Assembly (NCBI GenBank): GCA_963925545.1
Contig: CAWUSA010000007.1
Span: 1-64,000 of the forward strand
DNA: 64,000 bases
DNA from: TMED14 sp963925545
GTDB taxonomy: Bacteria > Bacteroidota > Bacteroidia > Flavobacteriales > Schleiferiaceae
Direction: 5' to 3'
Positions 9,065-17,869 of this stretch are shown here, in pieces (the first letter of the stretch is position 1; every line of letters begins with the position of its first letter). Under the pieces are notes generated by a model. The model searched no databases, was not told the DNA's origin, and saw nothing but the letters and a program-made list of their open reading frames with translations. The translations under genes and the position numbers were made by a program.

Positions 9065-10411
9065 TTATTGGTGAAAGTGTTTGGATTCCTTTACCATGGG
9101 ATGGTTCTTCATGGCCAATGGGGCTTTGCCCAAGAAATGACCAACCACCAAGACAAAAAGACCTAGATAAAAGAGCAAGCCACCAAGTTCAGGGTAGCCA
9201 AAACCAAATTCGTAGCCTACAGTGCCAGGCATAACCATGATGAAGTGATCCATCCAGTGGCCAGCAAGAATAAAGACTGAGGCCAATGATAAAAAGCCAA
9301 AGATGCGTTTTGAGTCACGAGACATCAACACAAGAATCGGCAACAGGAAGTTCAAGGCAACCATGCCAATGAAAATCGGCTTGTATTCTGCACTGAAACG
9401 GTTCATGAAGTAGGTCACTTCTTCAGGGATATTGGAGTACCAAATCAACATGTACTGTGAGAACCACAAGTAGGTCCAGAACACGGAGAAAGCAAACATG
9501 AATTTACCCAAGTCATGCTGATGATTGGCATTCACCCATGGCATATGGCCACCAAGGCGCAGGTACATCACAATCAAATTCATCACCGTCAAGGCCGTCA
9601 CAAACATGCCTGCAAAGGTGTACCATCCAAACATGGTGGAGAACCAGTGGGTGTCAATTGACATGATGAAGTCCCAAGCGCTGGTCGATGAAGTGACCGC
9701 ATAAAGCACCAAGAAGGTAGCTGCCAACTTGCGCTGGGTAAAGAATAGGTTTTTGCCTTTTGACATGGCGTCCTCTTTCAAGCTGTTGCGGCGAAACAGG
9801 TATGCTGCACCAGCCCATATGATGAAATAAATGACTGTACGCGCTAGGAAAAATGGGGCATTCAGCCAAGCAACTTTGCCTGCAATGATTTTGTCATAGT
9901 TAGCACTTGCTGGGTCTGCAATGCCCTCAAGCATCCAGTGGTACAGGTGATGCCAATGCAGGCTGCCGGCTATGCCGATGAAGAACATGACAAGCATCGG
10001 AATACCTACCCATAGAGCCATAGCCTCCATTACACGAAGGATGCCAACAGACCAGCCTACTTGAGCTGCATACTGGATGGCCAAGAAAAACAAGGCACCC
10101 AATCCAATGGATAAAAAGAAAATAGTGTTCACCAACAAACCAGCCCATGGCCGATTCTCAGCGTGACGCGCTGCACCATGGTCATCATGGGAATCTTCGA
10201 TAGTCGACTGAATCATCGCCGCATGAGCTTCACCAGGGTAATCGCCATGCGCACTTAGCGCAGCATGATCATCGTTTTGAGCCACAGCATGGTCATCATG
10301 ACCATCACTTGCCTGGCTGTAATCAGTGTTGAAGCCAATAACTAATAAGCCAAGACCAACAATGGTCAGGGCGGCAGCAATCATTTTGATTTTCTTGGGT
10401 AATTCAAACAT
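9065..10411 (-). CDS. actF: Alternative complex III subunit ActF (NrfD-like membrane subunit)
   Basis: ActF is a polytopic membrane subunit of alternative complex III, the quinol:cytochrome c/oxidase reductase that replaces bc1. The protein has one helix near the N terminus and about nine more after residue ~90. Between helices 1 and 2 lies a periplasm-facing loop with eight His and many Asp within ~55 residues (GHDDH, DSHDDHG). I start at the ATG giving MFELPKK (448 aa), because the earlier in-frame start would run 26 bp into actE and adds only a non-conserved MPTKAHLHN stretch. It follows actE by 10 bp and precedes coxB by 13 bp. Confidence 0.9.
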   Translation of the reverse strand: MFELPKKIKMIAAALTIVGLGLLVIGFNTDYSQASDGHDDHAVAQNDDHAALSAHGDYPGEAHAAMIQSTIEDSHDDHGAARHAENRPWAGLLVNTIFFLSIGLGALFFLAIQYAAQVGWSVGILRVMEAMALWVGIPMLVMFFIGIAGSLHWHHLYHWMLEGIADPASANYDKIIAGKVAWLNAPFFLARTVIYFIIWAGAAYLFRRNSLKEDAMSKGKNLFFTQRKLAATFLVLYAVTSSTSAWDFIMSIDTHWFSTMFGWYTFAGMFVTALTVMNLIVMYLRLGGHMPWVNANHQHDLGKFMFAFSVFWTYLWFSQYMLIWYSNIPEEVTYFMNRFSAEYKPIFIGMVALNFLLPILVLMSRDSKRIFGFLSLASVFILAGHWMDHFIMVMPGTVGYEFGFGYPELGGLLFYLGLFVLVVGHFLGKAPLAMKNHPMVKESKHFHQ

Positions 10412-10421
10412 GGGTACGGTA

Positions 10422-10985
10422 TTATGCAGATGGGCTTTGGTTGGCACGAAGTTGCATCACGTAGGAAATGATCTTCCAGCGCTCTGAATAGGTCAACTGA
10501 GAAGCATGACTTCCCATGTTGTTTTTTCCATGCATGATAACATGGTAAATGGAGCCGGGAGTTATCTCTGGTAAGCGCACTTCGTCATATCCAGGGATAC
10601 CAAGAATCTTCTCACGCTGAACTAAGATGCCTTCACCATCTCCTTTCGCCCCATGACAGCTAGCACAAAAGATGTTGTAAAGGACCTTCCCTTCCGCCGG
10701 GTCCATGTCAGCAAAGTTGGCAGGCACATGGCTATTGGTCTTTGACGACTCATAGCCCTCAGTGCTGTTAGCTAAGTCGTAAGTAACATGACCACGTGGA
10801 ATTGTGCCTTCAACAGGCAACAAGGCAGAGGTTCCTTGTGGGGTGTTTGCTGCAGCCTCATGGGTTCGAAGCGCAGGTGAGCTGTACATGTCATCCATGA
10901 AGGTGTACCCTGGTTGGCCTTTCTCTGATCGACATGACATCAAAACAGATGCGATGACCAAGGAAAAAATAGCAGTCTTTTTCAT
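10422..10985 (-). CDS. actE: Alternative complex III subunit ActE (monohaem cytochrome c lipoprotein)
   Basis: A 187-residue lipoprotein (lipobox VLMSC, Cys18) with a single haem c motif CASCH (Cys107, Cys110, His111) and a likely Met157 axial ligand in KNNMGSH. In solved alternative complex III structures, ActE sits on the periplasmic side and passes electrons onward from ActA toward the oxidase. The gene lies 3 bp after actD and just before actF. Confidence 0.95.
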   Translation of the reverse strand: MKKTAIFSLVIASVLMSCRSEKGQPGYTFMDDMYSSPALRTHEAAANTPQGTSALLPVEGTIPRGHVTYDLANSTEGYESSKTNSHVPANFADMDPAEGKVLYNIFCASCHGAKGDGEGILVQREKILGIPGYDEVRLPEITPGSIYHVIMHGKNNMGSHASQLTYSERWKIISYVMQLRANQSPSA

Positions 10986-10988
10986 GAT

Positions 10989-11507
10989 TTAGGCTTCAAT
11001 GATTTCAATGGCACCAGCGGCTTTCAATGCAGGAATAACGCCTTTACCAGCTGGCATTTCAATCATGAAATGGTCATCAGTAGTGCGCGGGTCTGGATTC
11101 TGTGCCTCAGCACCGGGGTAGAGTTTGTTGAGGATGAAATACGTCCATACCATCAGGTGAGCAGCAAAGAATACCGTCAATTCAAATATGGTTGGCACAA
11201 AAGAAGGCATGTTCTTTCCCCATGACATCGATGGCTTACCGCCAATGTCCTGAGCCCAATTGCTGTTCATCATGTACCATGTGATGAGAATGGCCACCGT
11301 TAATCCAATTAAACCATAAATGAATGATGCAATGGCCAAGCGGGTTTCTTTGAGCCCCAAGGCCTTATCCAATCCATGAATAGGGAATGGAGAGTAGACT
11401 TCAGAGATGGAGTGGCCCTTCTCGCGCAGAGTTTTCACTGCGCTCAAAACGACATCGTCGTCCGTGAAAAGGGCACGTACAAGTGCGGGAGATTCAGTGT
11501 GTGCCAT
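10989..11507 (-). CDS. actD: Alternative complex III subunit ActD (DUF3341)
   Basis: A 172-residue protein with an N-terminal soluble part that resembles DUF3341 (ALFTDDDVVLSAVKTLREKGH, then VYSPFPIHGLD) and two membrane helices near residues 60-80 and 100-120. ActD is a structural subunit of alternative complex III without a cofactor of its own. Spacing is 1 bp from actC and 3 bp to actE, a typical tight operon order A-B-C-D-E-F. Confidence 0.94.
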   Translation of the reverse strand: MAHTESPALVRALFTDDDVVLSAVKTLREKGHSISEVYSPFPIHGLDKALGLKETRLAIASFIYGLIGLTVAILITWYMMNSNWAQDIGGKPSMSWGKNMPSFVPTIFELTVFFAAHLMVWTYFILNKLYPGAEAQNPDPRTTDDHFMIEMPAGKGVIPALKAAGAIEIIEA

Positions 11508-11508
11508 G

Positions 11509-12882
11509 TTAGTCTTGATGTTTTTTCTGTTCCTCTCCTGAAGTCTTCAAAATGGTCTTCAATTCTGCTTGTGCAATCACCGGGAAGGTGCGTGCATAAA
11601 GCAAGAACAAGACAAAGAAGAAGCCAATGGTTCCAATGAAAATGCCTATGTCAACAAATGTGGGCGAGAACATGGACCATGAAGATGGCAAGTAATCGCG
11701 GTGAAGGGAGGTTACAATGATGACAAATCGTTCAAACCACATACCTATATTCACAATGATCGATAGCACAAAGGTGAAGACAAGGTTGGTGCGAAGTTTC
11801 TTTGACCACATCAATTGGGGTGAAACCACATTGCAGGTCATCATCGACCAATAAGCCCACCAATAAGGACCTGTTGCTCGGTTAAGGAAGGCGTACTGCT
11901 CATATTCAACACCTGAATACCATGCAATAAATAACTCAGTGATGTATGCAACGCCCACGATGGAGCCTGTCAACATGATGACAATATTCATCATTTCAAT
12001 GTGCTGAACTCGGATGTAGTCCTCCAAGCTGAATACTTTTCGAGTGATCAACAGCAATGTTTGAACCATCGCAAATCCAGAGAAAATGGCACCTGCTACA
12101 AAGTAGGGCGGGAAAATAGTGGTGTGCCAACCAGGAATGACTGAAGTAGCAAAGTCCATAGATACAATAGTGTGTACCGACAGCACCAAGGGTGTTGCCA
12201 GACCAGCTAAGACCAAAGACACTTCTTCAAATCGCTGCCAATGCTTGGCTTTACCACCCCAACCAAAGGAGAGAATCTTGTATATGTGCTTCTGAACAGG
12301 GTTGATGGCTCTGTCACGAACCATTGCAAAGTCAGGAATCAATCCAACATACCAGAACACGGATGACACCGTCAAGTAAGTAGAAATCGCAAACACATCC
12401 CACAGAAGGGGCGAATTGAAGTTCACCCACAATGGACCAAATTGGTTAGGAAAAGGGAAGACCCAGTAACCATTCCAGATACGTCCCATGTGAATCAGTG
12501 GAAAGAGACCCGCCTGAATCACTGAAAAGATAGTCATAGCCTCCGCTGAACGATTGATAGCCATTCGCCAACGTTGACGGAACAACAACAACACTGCAGA
12601 AATCAATGTACCTGCATGGCCAATGCCGACCCACCAAACAAAGTTGGTGATGTCCCATGCCCAGCCAACAGTCTTGTTCAATCCCCAGACACCAATGCCC
12701 TCACTGATGGTATACGCAATGCAACCAAGTCCCCAAAGGAACATGACCAAGGCGATGCTAAAAACAATCCACCATGCCTTTGGCGCAGCAGTTTCAATGG
12801 GGCGAACCACGTCTAATGTGATATCATGGTAGGATTTGTTTCCACCAATCAGTGGCTCCCTAATGTCTGATTCGTAATGCAT
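11509..12882 (-). CDS. actC: Alternative complex III subunit ActC (NrfD/PsrC-like)
   Basis: A polytopic quinol-binding subunit of the NrfD/PsrC family, 457 residues with about ten helices; it starts with the IREPLIGGNKSYHDIT region usual for ActC. In known structures ActC binds menaquinol or ubiquinol near its periplasmic face, hands electrons to the Fe-S clusters of ActB, and is thought to form part of the proton path. It lies 17 bp after actB. Confidence 0.95.
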   Translation of the reverse strand: MHYESDIREPLIGGNKSYHDITLDVVRPIETAAPKAWWIVFSIALVMFLWGLGCIAYTISEGIGVWGLNKTVGWAWDITNFVWWVGIGHAGTLISAVLLLFRQRWRMAINRSAEAMTIFSVIQAGLFPLIHMGRIWNGYWVFPFPNQFGPLWVNFNSPLLWDVFAISTYLTVSSVFWYVGLIPDFAMVRDRAINPVQKHIYKILSFGWGGKAKHWQRFEEVSLVLAGLATPLVLSVHTIVSMDFATSVIPGWHTTIFPPYFVAGAIFSGFAMVQTLLLITRKVFSLEDYIRVQHIEMMNIVIMLTGSIVGVAYITELFIAWYSGVEYEQYAFLNRATGPYWWAYWSMMTCNVVSPQLMWSKKLRTNLVFTFVLSIIVNIGMWFERFVIIVTSLHRDYLPSSWSMFSPTFVDIGIFIGTIGFFFVLFLLYARTFPVIAQAELKTILKTSGEEQKKHQD

Positions 12883-12899
12883 GATTGCCTATTTCTGAA

Positions 12900-15800
12900 T
12901 TATGCGCGGTTGCGAACTTTGGTTTGATAGAATACTGATGGCTGCGTGCCAATTTCATCCAATAGGTGGTAAGCACGTGCCTCCTTTTTAGCTGCGAGGA
13001 CAGCACTGCTGCTGTCATTGACATCACCAAAGATGATAGCTCCTGATTCACAAGCTTGAGCACAAGCTGTGGTGACTTCACCATCTTTGATTGGACGACC
13101 TTGTTTCTTTGCTTCCAATTTACCAAACTGGATGCGCTGAATGCACATGGAACACTTCTCCATGACACCCCTTGATCGGACCGTGACATCAGGGTTCAAT
13201 ACCATGCGTCCAAGATCATCTTGGGCTGGGTTAACATCAGCAAACTTGTCATTGGCAATGTAGTTGAACCAATTAAAGCGACGCACTTTGTACGGGCAGT
13301 TGTTGGCGCAATAGCGTGTGCCTATGCAGCGGTTGTAAGCCATGTGGTTCAATCCTTCACGGCTATGAGATGTGGCTGCCACAGGACAAACTGTCTCACA
13401 GGGAGCATTGTTGCAATGCTGACACATCACTGGTTGGAATACCACCTCCGGGCTTGATGAAGGCTCCTCCATCTGCGCGTACATTTCTATGCCGCCAAGA
13501 CCTTCCGCTGTAGCAACTTCCTTGTCCATGTCGGATGAGTAGTAGCGATCAATGCGCAACCAATGCATGTCACGGTGGTTGCGGATTTCCTCCTTACCTA
13601 CGACTGGTACGTTGTTTTCAATGTGGCAAGCCACAACACAGGCACCACAACCCACACAAGAGTTCAGGTCAATGCTCATGTTCCACATATTCATGGTCTG
13701 ATGATCATGGCTTGTCCAGAGGCTTGCCTCATTGGTTGACTTGACGCCATCCAATGTGTGAAAGGTCATCTTCTCATTCCAGCTTTCGCCACTGGCATCA
13801 TTCATGTAATCCGCCAAGGTGACTTCGTTCACGATTTTTCTACCCATCATGGTGTGACCAAGCTGAACGGAGGCAAATTCATGCTCGCCCTCAACGGCTG
13901 TGATGCTTACTGCTGCAAAACCTGCTGTCAAATTCAAATCATAGGCATTGATGCCCATGTCATTGGCAACACGGCCTGCATGGGTTCTGCCGTAACCATA
14001 AGCTAGACCAACACTTCCCGCTGCTTGACCCGGCTGAATCAAGACAGGCACATTGTTGAGGGTCACATCACCCAAGGTGACATTCACCATGCTGCCATTC
14101 AAGGCGCCATTGCTTTGGGTTTCATTGACCAAACCTGCTTTCATTGCATCTGCTGCTGACATCGTGAGGTAGTTGTCCCAAGATACGCGGGTCACAGGAT
14201 CTGGCAATTCATGCAACCATGGGTTGTTGGCTTGAAAACCAGCACCAACTGAGTTGCCATACAGTGCCAATTCCCACTCGCCTGAAGCCGTAGCGTTTGC
14301 AAATTTTGAAGCATCAGAGACGCCATCATGTACCCTGCTTCTCCAGTCCGCATTCAAGGCAGGACCTTCCTTGATGTTTGCACCACCATCATGGATGGTT
14401 TTCGACCATCCTAAGCCATATGAGTTAACCACAGTGGCTTCTGACAAATCCTTGGCTGAAGATGAAATACCCGCAGCATGAGCCAAAACCTCAATGGCTG
14501 GCTTGCTGTCAAATAAGGGCTGAATCGTCGGTTGTGACATGGCTAATTCGCCAGAAACGGGCTGGTAATCTGCCCATGACTCCAAGTAGTGAGGAACTGG
14601 AGCTGCAACGGAACATAGAGATGCCGTTTCATCCAAGCGGTCACAAAGCGCAAGGCTGTGATCGACGTGGCTCATTGCATCAGCAAAGCCAGGACGGCTG
14701 TACACTGGATTGCAACCAGTAATAATCAAGCTGCCAACATGGCCATCTTTCATTGCTTGCATCAAATTGTTGATCTTTTCGTCACTGCCTGAACGCAAGT
14801 AGCTTGGCTTCATTGTGATGGCATTGGACCCGCTATTGATAGCAGCTGCAAGGTGCGCATGGCCCTTTGCATTGTTACCCGCTAATGTCAGGCAATTGGC
14901 GCCTGCGGCGCGCATCTCTGCGGCCAGGTCATCCAGTTGAGCTTTCAATGCAGTAGACAAATTGCCTTCAGAAGCCACGCCTGCAGATCCTGTGGTGCGA
15001 TTGACCAAGTAACCAAGTACAGCCCCTTGTTCAGATGGCTTGATTTTGATGCGCTTGTCTGCATTAGACCCCGTCAAACTGAGATTGCTTTCAACCTGTA
15101 CATGACGCAACATGCCCTTTCCGGGCTTGCGGCGTTTTGCGTAAGCAGCTCCGATATGCTGGACTGAATTGCCAGAAAGGAAGTCGTCACCAACAGAGAC
15201 AATCAGGTCCGTGCTAGAAAGGTCAAGCAATGGCAGTGCGCGCTGACCCGTCAACATCTCCCACGTATCCAAAGCTTCCGATGAAGAAATGGCATCCATT
15301 TCCACATGACTGAAGTTGTTGTATCGATCACGCAAAGTTGCCAATACCGACTTGAAAGACTGACTGAAAATGCTGCCTGTCAACAAAACAAATTGCTTAC
15401 CTGAAGTTAATGACACCTCAATAGACTTCATCAAATCTGCTTCCACATCAGACCAGCTGATAGCTGAACCATCAATTTGCGGATTGCGAAGGCGCTCTGA
15501 GTCATACAATGACAAAACAGAAGCCTGAGCCCTTGCATTGGTGCTGTTATTGAATCTGGCATCATCACCAGCATTAATCTTGATGGGGCGACCCTCACGG
15601 GTTTTCACCAAAATGGAGGCATAATCCTCACCATCAACATACGTGCTCGCGTAATAGGACGGGATGCCCGGCGTCAAACTCTCGGGCTGGATGACGTAAG
15701 GGATGCTTTCAATGATTGGCTGCTCACAAGCTGCCAAGGTTGCTGCAGCAGTAGAGAATCCAAGGTATTTCAAGAAGTCACGACGGCTTGTTTGAGATTC

Positions 15801-15932
15801 CATGACCTTATCATCACCTAAGAATTCCGTTGTCGGAATCTTCTCTGCGAATTCATTCTGCGCAAAAGTGGTTGCAGTCTCGCTCTGGGCAAGCTGATCA
15901 ACTGATTTCCAATAAACTTTATTGTTGTTCAT
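12900..15932 (-). CDS. actB: Alternative complex III subunit ActB (molybdopterin-oxidoreductase-like, Fe-S)
   Basis: A 1010-residue fusion. The N-terminal part resembles molybdopterin oxidoreductases, but in alternative complex III it holds no Mo cofactor. The C-terminal ~270 residues are a PsrB-like ferredoxin with four Cys sets (CVGCGACVVAC, CQHCNNAPCETVCP, CIGTRYCANNCP, CSMCIQR...CAQAC), fitting three [4Fe-4S] and one [3Fe-4S] cluster. The twin-arginine motif (SRRDFLKYLGF, Arg50-Arg51) is preceded by ~48 residues with a conserved YWKS start, as usual for the 'Tat-variant' export signal of ActB. A lipobox-like LAAC (Cys69) ends the signal. It carries electrons from quinol in ActC/ActF to the haems of ActA. 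Confidence 0.96.
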   Translation of the reverse strand: MNNNKVYWKSVDQLAQSETATTFAQNEFAEKIPTTEFLGDDKVMESQTSRRDFLKYLGFSTAAATLAACEQPIIESIPYVIQPESLTPGIPSYYASTYVDGEDYASILVKTREGRPIKINAGDDARFNNSTNARAQASVLSLYDSERLRNPQIDGSAISWSDVEADLMKSIEVSLTSGKQFVLLTGSIFSQSFKSVLATLRDRYNNFSHVEMDAISSSEALDTWEMLTGQRALPLLDLSSTDLIVSVGDDFLSGNSVQHIGAAYAKRRKPGKGMLRHVQVESNLSLTGSNADKRIKIKPSEQGAVLGYLVNRTTGSAGVASEGNLSTALKAQLDDLAAEMRAAGANCLTLAGNNAKGHAHLAAAINSGSNAITMKPSYLRSGSDEKINNLMQAMKDGHVGSLIITGCNPVYSRPGFADAMSHVDHSLALCDRLDETASLCSVAAPVPHYLESWADYQPVSGELAMSQPTIQPLFDSKPAIEVLAHAAGISSSAKDLSEATVVNSYGLGWSKTIHDGGANIKEGPALNADWRSRVHDGVSDASKFANATASGEWELALYGNSVGAGFQANNPWLHELPDPVTRVSWDNYLTMSAADAMKAGLVNETQSNGALNGSMVNVTLGDVTLNNVPVLIQPGQAAGSVGLAYGYGRTHAGRVANDMGINAYDLNLTAGFAAVSITAVEGEHEFASVQLGHTMMGRKIVNEVTLADYMNDASGESWNEKMTFHTLDGVKSTNEASLWTSHDHQTMNMWNMSIDLNSCVGCGACVVACHIENNVPVVGKEEIRNHRDMHWLRIDRYYSSDMDKEVATAEGLGGIEMYAQMEEPSSSPEVVFQPVMCQHCNNAPCETVCPVAATSHSREGLNHMAYNRCIGTRYCANNCPYKVRRFNWFNYIANDKFADVNPAQDDLGRMVLNPDVTVRSRGVMEKCSMCIQRIQFGKLEAKKQGRPIKDGEVTTACAQACESGAIIFGDVNDSSSAVLAAKKEARAYHLLDEIGTQPSVFYQTKVRNRA

Positions 15933-15941
15933 GTTGTGGAA

Positions 15942-17225
15942 TTAATAGTGGCATTTACCGCACTCCAAACCACCAATGTCTTCCACCATAATGGATGCAT
16001 CGTGGAAACGGGCTGCGAGTCGTTCATTGATTGACTGACCTCCATGCGAGGATGCTTCGTCATAAAATCCATTGTCCGTTTTAACCTTGGTTTCACGGTG
16101 GCAATTGATGCACCAACCCATGGTCAATTCAGAATACTGAAATACTATCTCCATGGCTTCAACGGGGCCATGGCACGTCTGACAAGCCACCTTGCCTGCC
16201 GTCACGTGCTGAGCATGATTGAAGTAGGCAAAGTCAGGTAGGTTATGCACGCGAATCCATCGAATGGGCTGTTGCTCATAACCTTTGATGTAGGCACGGT
16301 CAACTGGATCCCAACCGATGGCTGCATAAATTTTTGCAATCTCAGGTGAGTTCTCGCCGTGGTATTTCAACACGCCAGACTCATCTGTGATTTCAGACCC
16401 GTCGATGTACATGTGACAGTTCATGCAAACATTGGCTGATGGAATGCCCGCAATGCGAGAGCTTCGAGCTGAACTGTGGCAATAGTTGCAATCAATTGCA
16501 TTGTCACCTGCATGGACCTTGTGTGAATAAGCAATGGGCTGGATTGGCTCATAGCTTTGCTGAACACCAATCCCCATCATCCATGAAAAGAGAACTTTCA
16601 AAAAGGTAATGGCTAAGACAACGGTGAGAAAAGTCATGAATCGGCGATTGTTCGCTAAGACACGAATCAAATAGCTCGCATCATCCTTGAGACTCATCGC
16701 TGGGTCACCTTGAATTTGCTTCAAAGTGTTTTTGACGCGAATCAACAGACCCAAGAACAGCGCGAAGAAAGCACCAAGAATGACAAGCAAAATAGTAGGG
16801 TCTTCTTCAGCCTCCAAAACAGGGGCAACAGCAACAGCGACTGCCTTCTTGTCTCCTTCCTCACAGTAGGCAATGATGTCTTGGATATCTTCTGTCGACA
16901 ATTGAGGGAAGGCCTGCATGACCGATCCATTGTATTCATCGAAGATCGCATTTGCATCAGCATCTCCACTAGCGCGAAGTTTTGCGTTGTCGCGAATCCA
17001 CAAAATCAACCACTCCTCAGAGCGACGTTCCATGATTCCGCCCAAGGCAGGTCCGATCAGTTTTTTATCCAGCTTGTGACAAGAGGCACAATTGGTCTTG
17101 AACAATTTCTTTCCGTTCTCAATATCCACCTGGCCATAGATTGGCTGTGTGGCACTGAAGATGAGAATGAGGGCCAAAGCGAGTTGGCCATACAGACTCC
17201 GCGAGATACGCATAGGTTGCGGCAT
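15942..17225 (-). CDS. actA: Alternative complex III subunit ActA (multihaem cytochrome c)
   Basis: First gene of the operon. With the ATG giving MPQPMRISRS the protein has 427 residues and six CxxCH motifs. One lies in an N-terminal monohaem domain (Cys46-Cys49-His50). Five lie in a C-terminal pentahaem domain (His250, 271, 352, 376, 426). Two membrane helices (about 144-162 and 197-218) separate them. Fusion of a monohaem domain to the usual pentahaem ActA is common in Bacteroidota. A longer start 12 codons upstream would lie inside the -7 promoter box, so I rejected it. Haems of ActA receive electrons from ActB clusters. Confidence 0.94.
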   Translation of the reverse strand: MPQPMRISRSLYGQLALALILIFSATQPIYGQVDIENGKKLFKTNCASCHKLDKKLIGPALGGIMERRSEEWLILWIRDNAKLRASGDADANAIFDEYNGSVMQAFPQLSTEDIQDIIAYCEEGDKKAVAVAVAPVLEAEEDPTILLVILGAFFALFLGLLIRVKNTLKQIQGDPAMSLKDDASYLIRVLANNRRFMTFLTVVLAITFLKVLFSWMMGIGVQQSYEPIQPIAYSHKVHAGDNAIDCNYCHSSARSSRIAGIPSANVCMNCHMYIDGSEITDESGVLKYHGENSPEIAKIYAAIGWDPVDRAYIKGYEQQPIRWIRVHNLPDFAYFNHAQHVTAGKVACQTCHGPVEAMEIVFQYSELTMGWCINCHRETKVKTDNGFYDEASSHGGQSINERLAARFHDASIMVEDIGGLECGKCHY

Positions 17226-17258
17226 GATTCTATGTTTCAGGGTCTTTTTGAAGCAGTG

Positions 17259-17266
17259 CAAAAATA
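17259..17266 (-). promoter_or_regulatory. Putative -7 promoter box of the act-cox operon
   Basis: On the minus strand the box reads TATTTTTG, a perfect match to the Bacteroidota -7 consensus TAnnTTTG, 33 bases before the chosen actA start. No convincing -33 TTTG is seen at the expected distance, which suggests activator dependence; a perfect inverted repeat lies ~45-65 bases further upstream. Confidence 0.55.
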
Positions 17267-17310
17267 GGGCTCATTTGACAAGGAGAAGGGGTTCTACCAT
17301 GAGCATTTTT

Positions 17311-17331
17311 AGTTTAGAACATTTCTAAACT
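17311..17331. promoter_or_regulatory. Perfect 9-bp inverted repeat, putative operator
   Basis: Arms AGTTTAGAA and TTCTAAACT are separated by CAT. The site lies in the divergent gap between actA and the SPOR-domain gene, about 45-65 bases upstream of the actA -7 box and 37 bases upstream of the SPOR gene start. The symmetry and length fit a dimeric helix-turn-helix regulator. No T tract follows, so it is not a terminator. Regulator unknown. Confidence 0.55.
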
Positions 17332-17368
17332 AGGAGGCCCTACTCGTATTTGTCCGACCTTTGCATCA

Positions 17369-17809
17369 ATGACTCAAAAGCATCAACCCATCAGCCTATT
17401 CAGCACCTGCTTCCTGTTGGTAATTTTGCTGGTTTCCAACCCTCTGCTTGCGCAGCAAACAATCAGTCAATCATCCATTGTGTTGAGTGGTGGCAACTTG
17501 GATCAGGCCGTTCAACAGCAAGGCCGGAGAGGTTATCAAACAGGCAGTGCCAACGAGCGATTCACCATTCAATTGATGTCTGGAAGTCGCAAAGAAGCTT
17601 CGGCACTTTATCAACAACTTTTGAATGAGCTGAACCCCTCAACTGAACTTTTAATGCACTTTGATGAGCCCCATTTCAAGGTCTATGTCAGTTGCCATTC
17701 GCTCAGGCTGGCTGCTGAATACCAACTGAGACATTGGCGGCTAACTTACCCTCAAGCCTTCGTGGTGGAAGCTCCCCCTTTGCCTTTCCATACAAGGGGT
17801 CGCAATTGA
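17369..17809 (+). CDS. SPOR-domain envelope protein
   Basis: A 146-residue protein with a signal peptide (hydrophobic CFLLVILLVSNPLLA, cleavage before QQT) and a C-terminal SPOR-like domain beginning FTIQLMSGSRKEA and including FKVYVSCHS. SPOR domains bind denuded glycan in peptidoglycan, often at the division septum. It is a single-gene unit, divergent from the act operon and convergent with the rhodanese genes. Family assignment rests on the fold pattern rather than on long identity. Confidence 0.7.
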   Translation: MTQKHQPISLFSTCFLLVILLVSNPLLAQQTISQSSIVLSGGNLDQAVQQQGRRGYQTGSANERFTIQLMSGSRKEASALYQQLLNELNPSTELLMHFDEPHFKVYVSCHSLRLAAEYQLRHWRLTYPQAFVVEAPPLPFHTRGRN

Positions 17810-17869
17810 TTGCCTCAATAGACGGGGCCGGTGGCCACCTTGAATCATGTCCGATAAAGTTGCTAATGC

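Noticed and set aside
12900..13189. Overlapping 109-codon frame within actB
   Set aside because: Out-of-frame shadow of the ferredoxin domain of actB.
17332..17337. AGGAGG, a perfect Shine-Dalgarno-like sequence before the SPOR gene
   Set aside because: It lies ~31 bases upstream of the ATG, too far for a ribosome site, and the other genes here show no Shine-Dalgarno use.
17830..17839. GGTGGCCACC palindrome between the SPOR and tandem-rhodanese genes
   Set aside because: No T tract on either side and only 10 bp; likely chance in a convergent gap.
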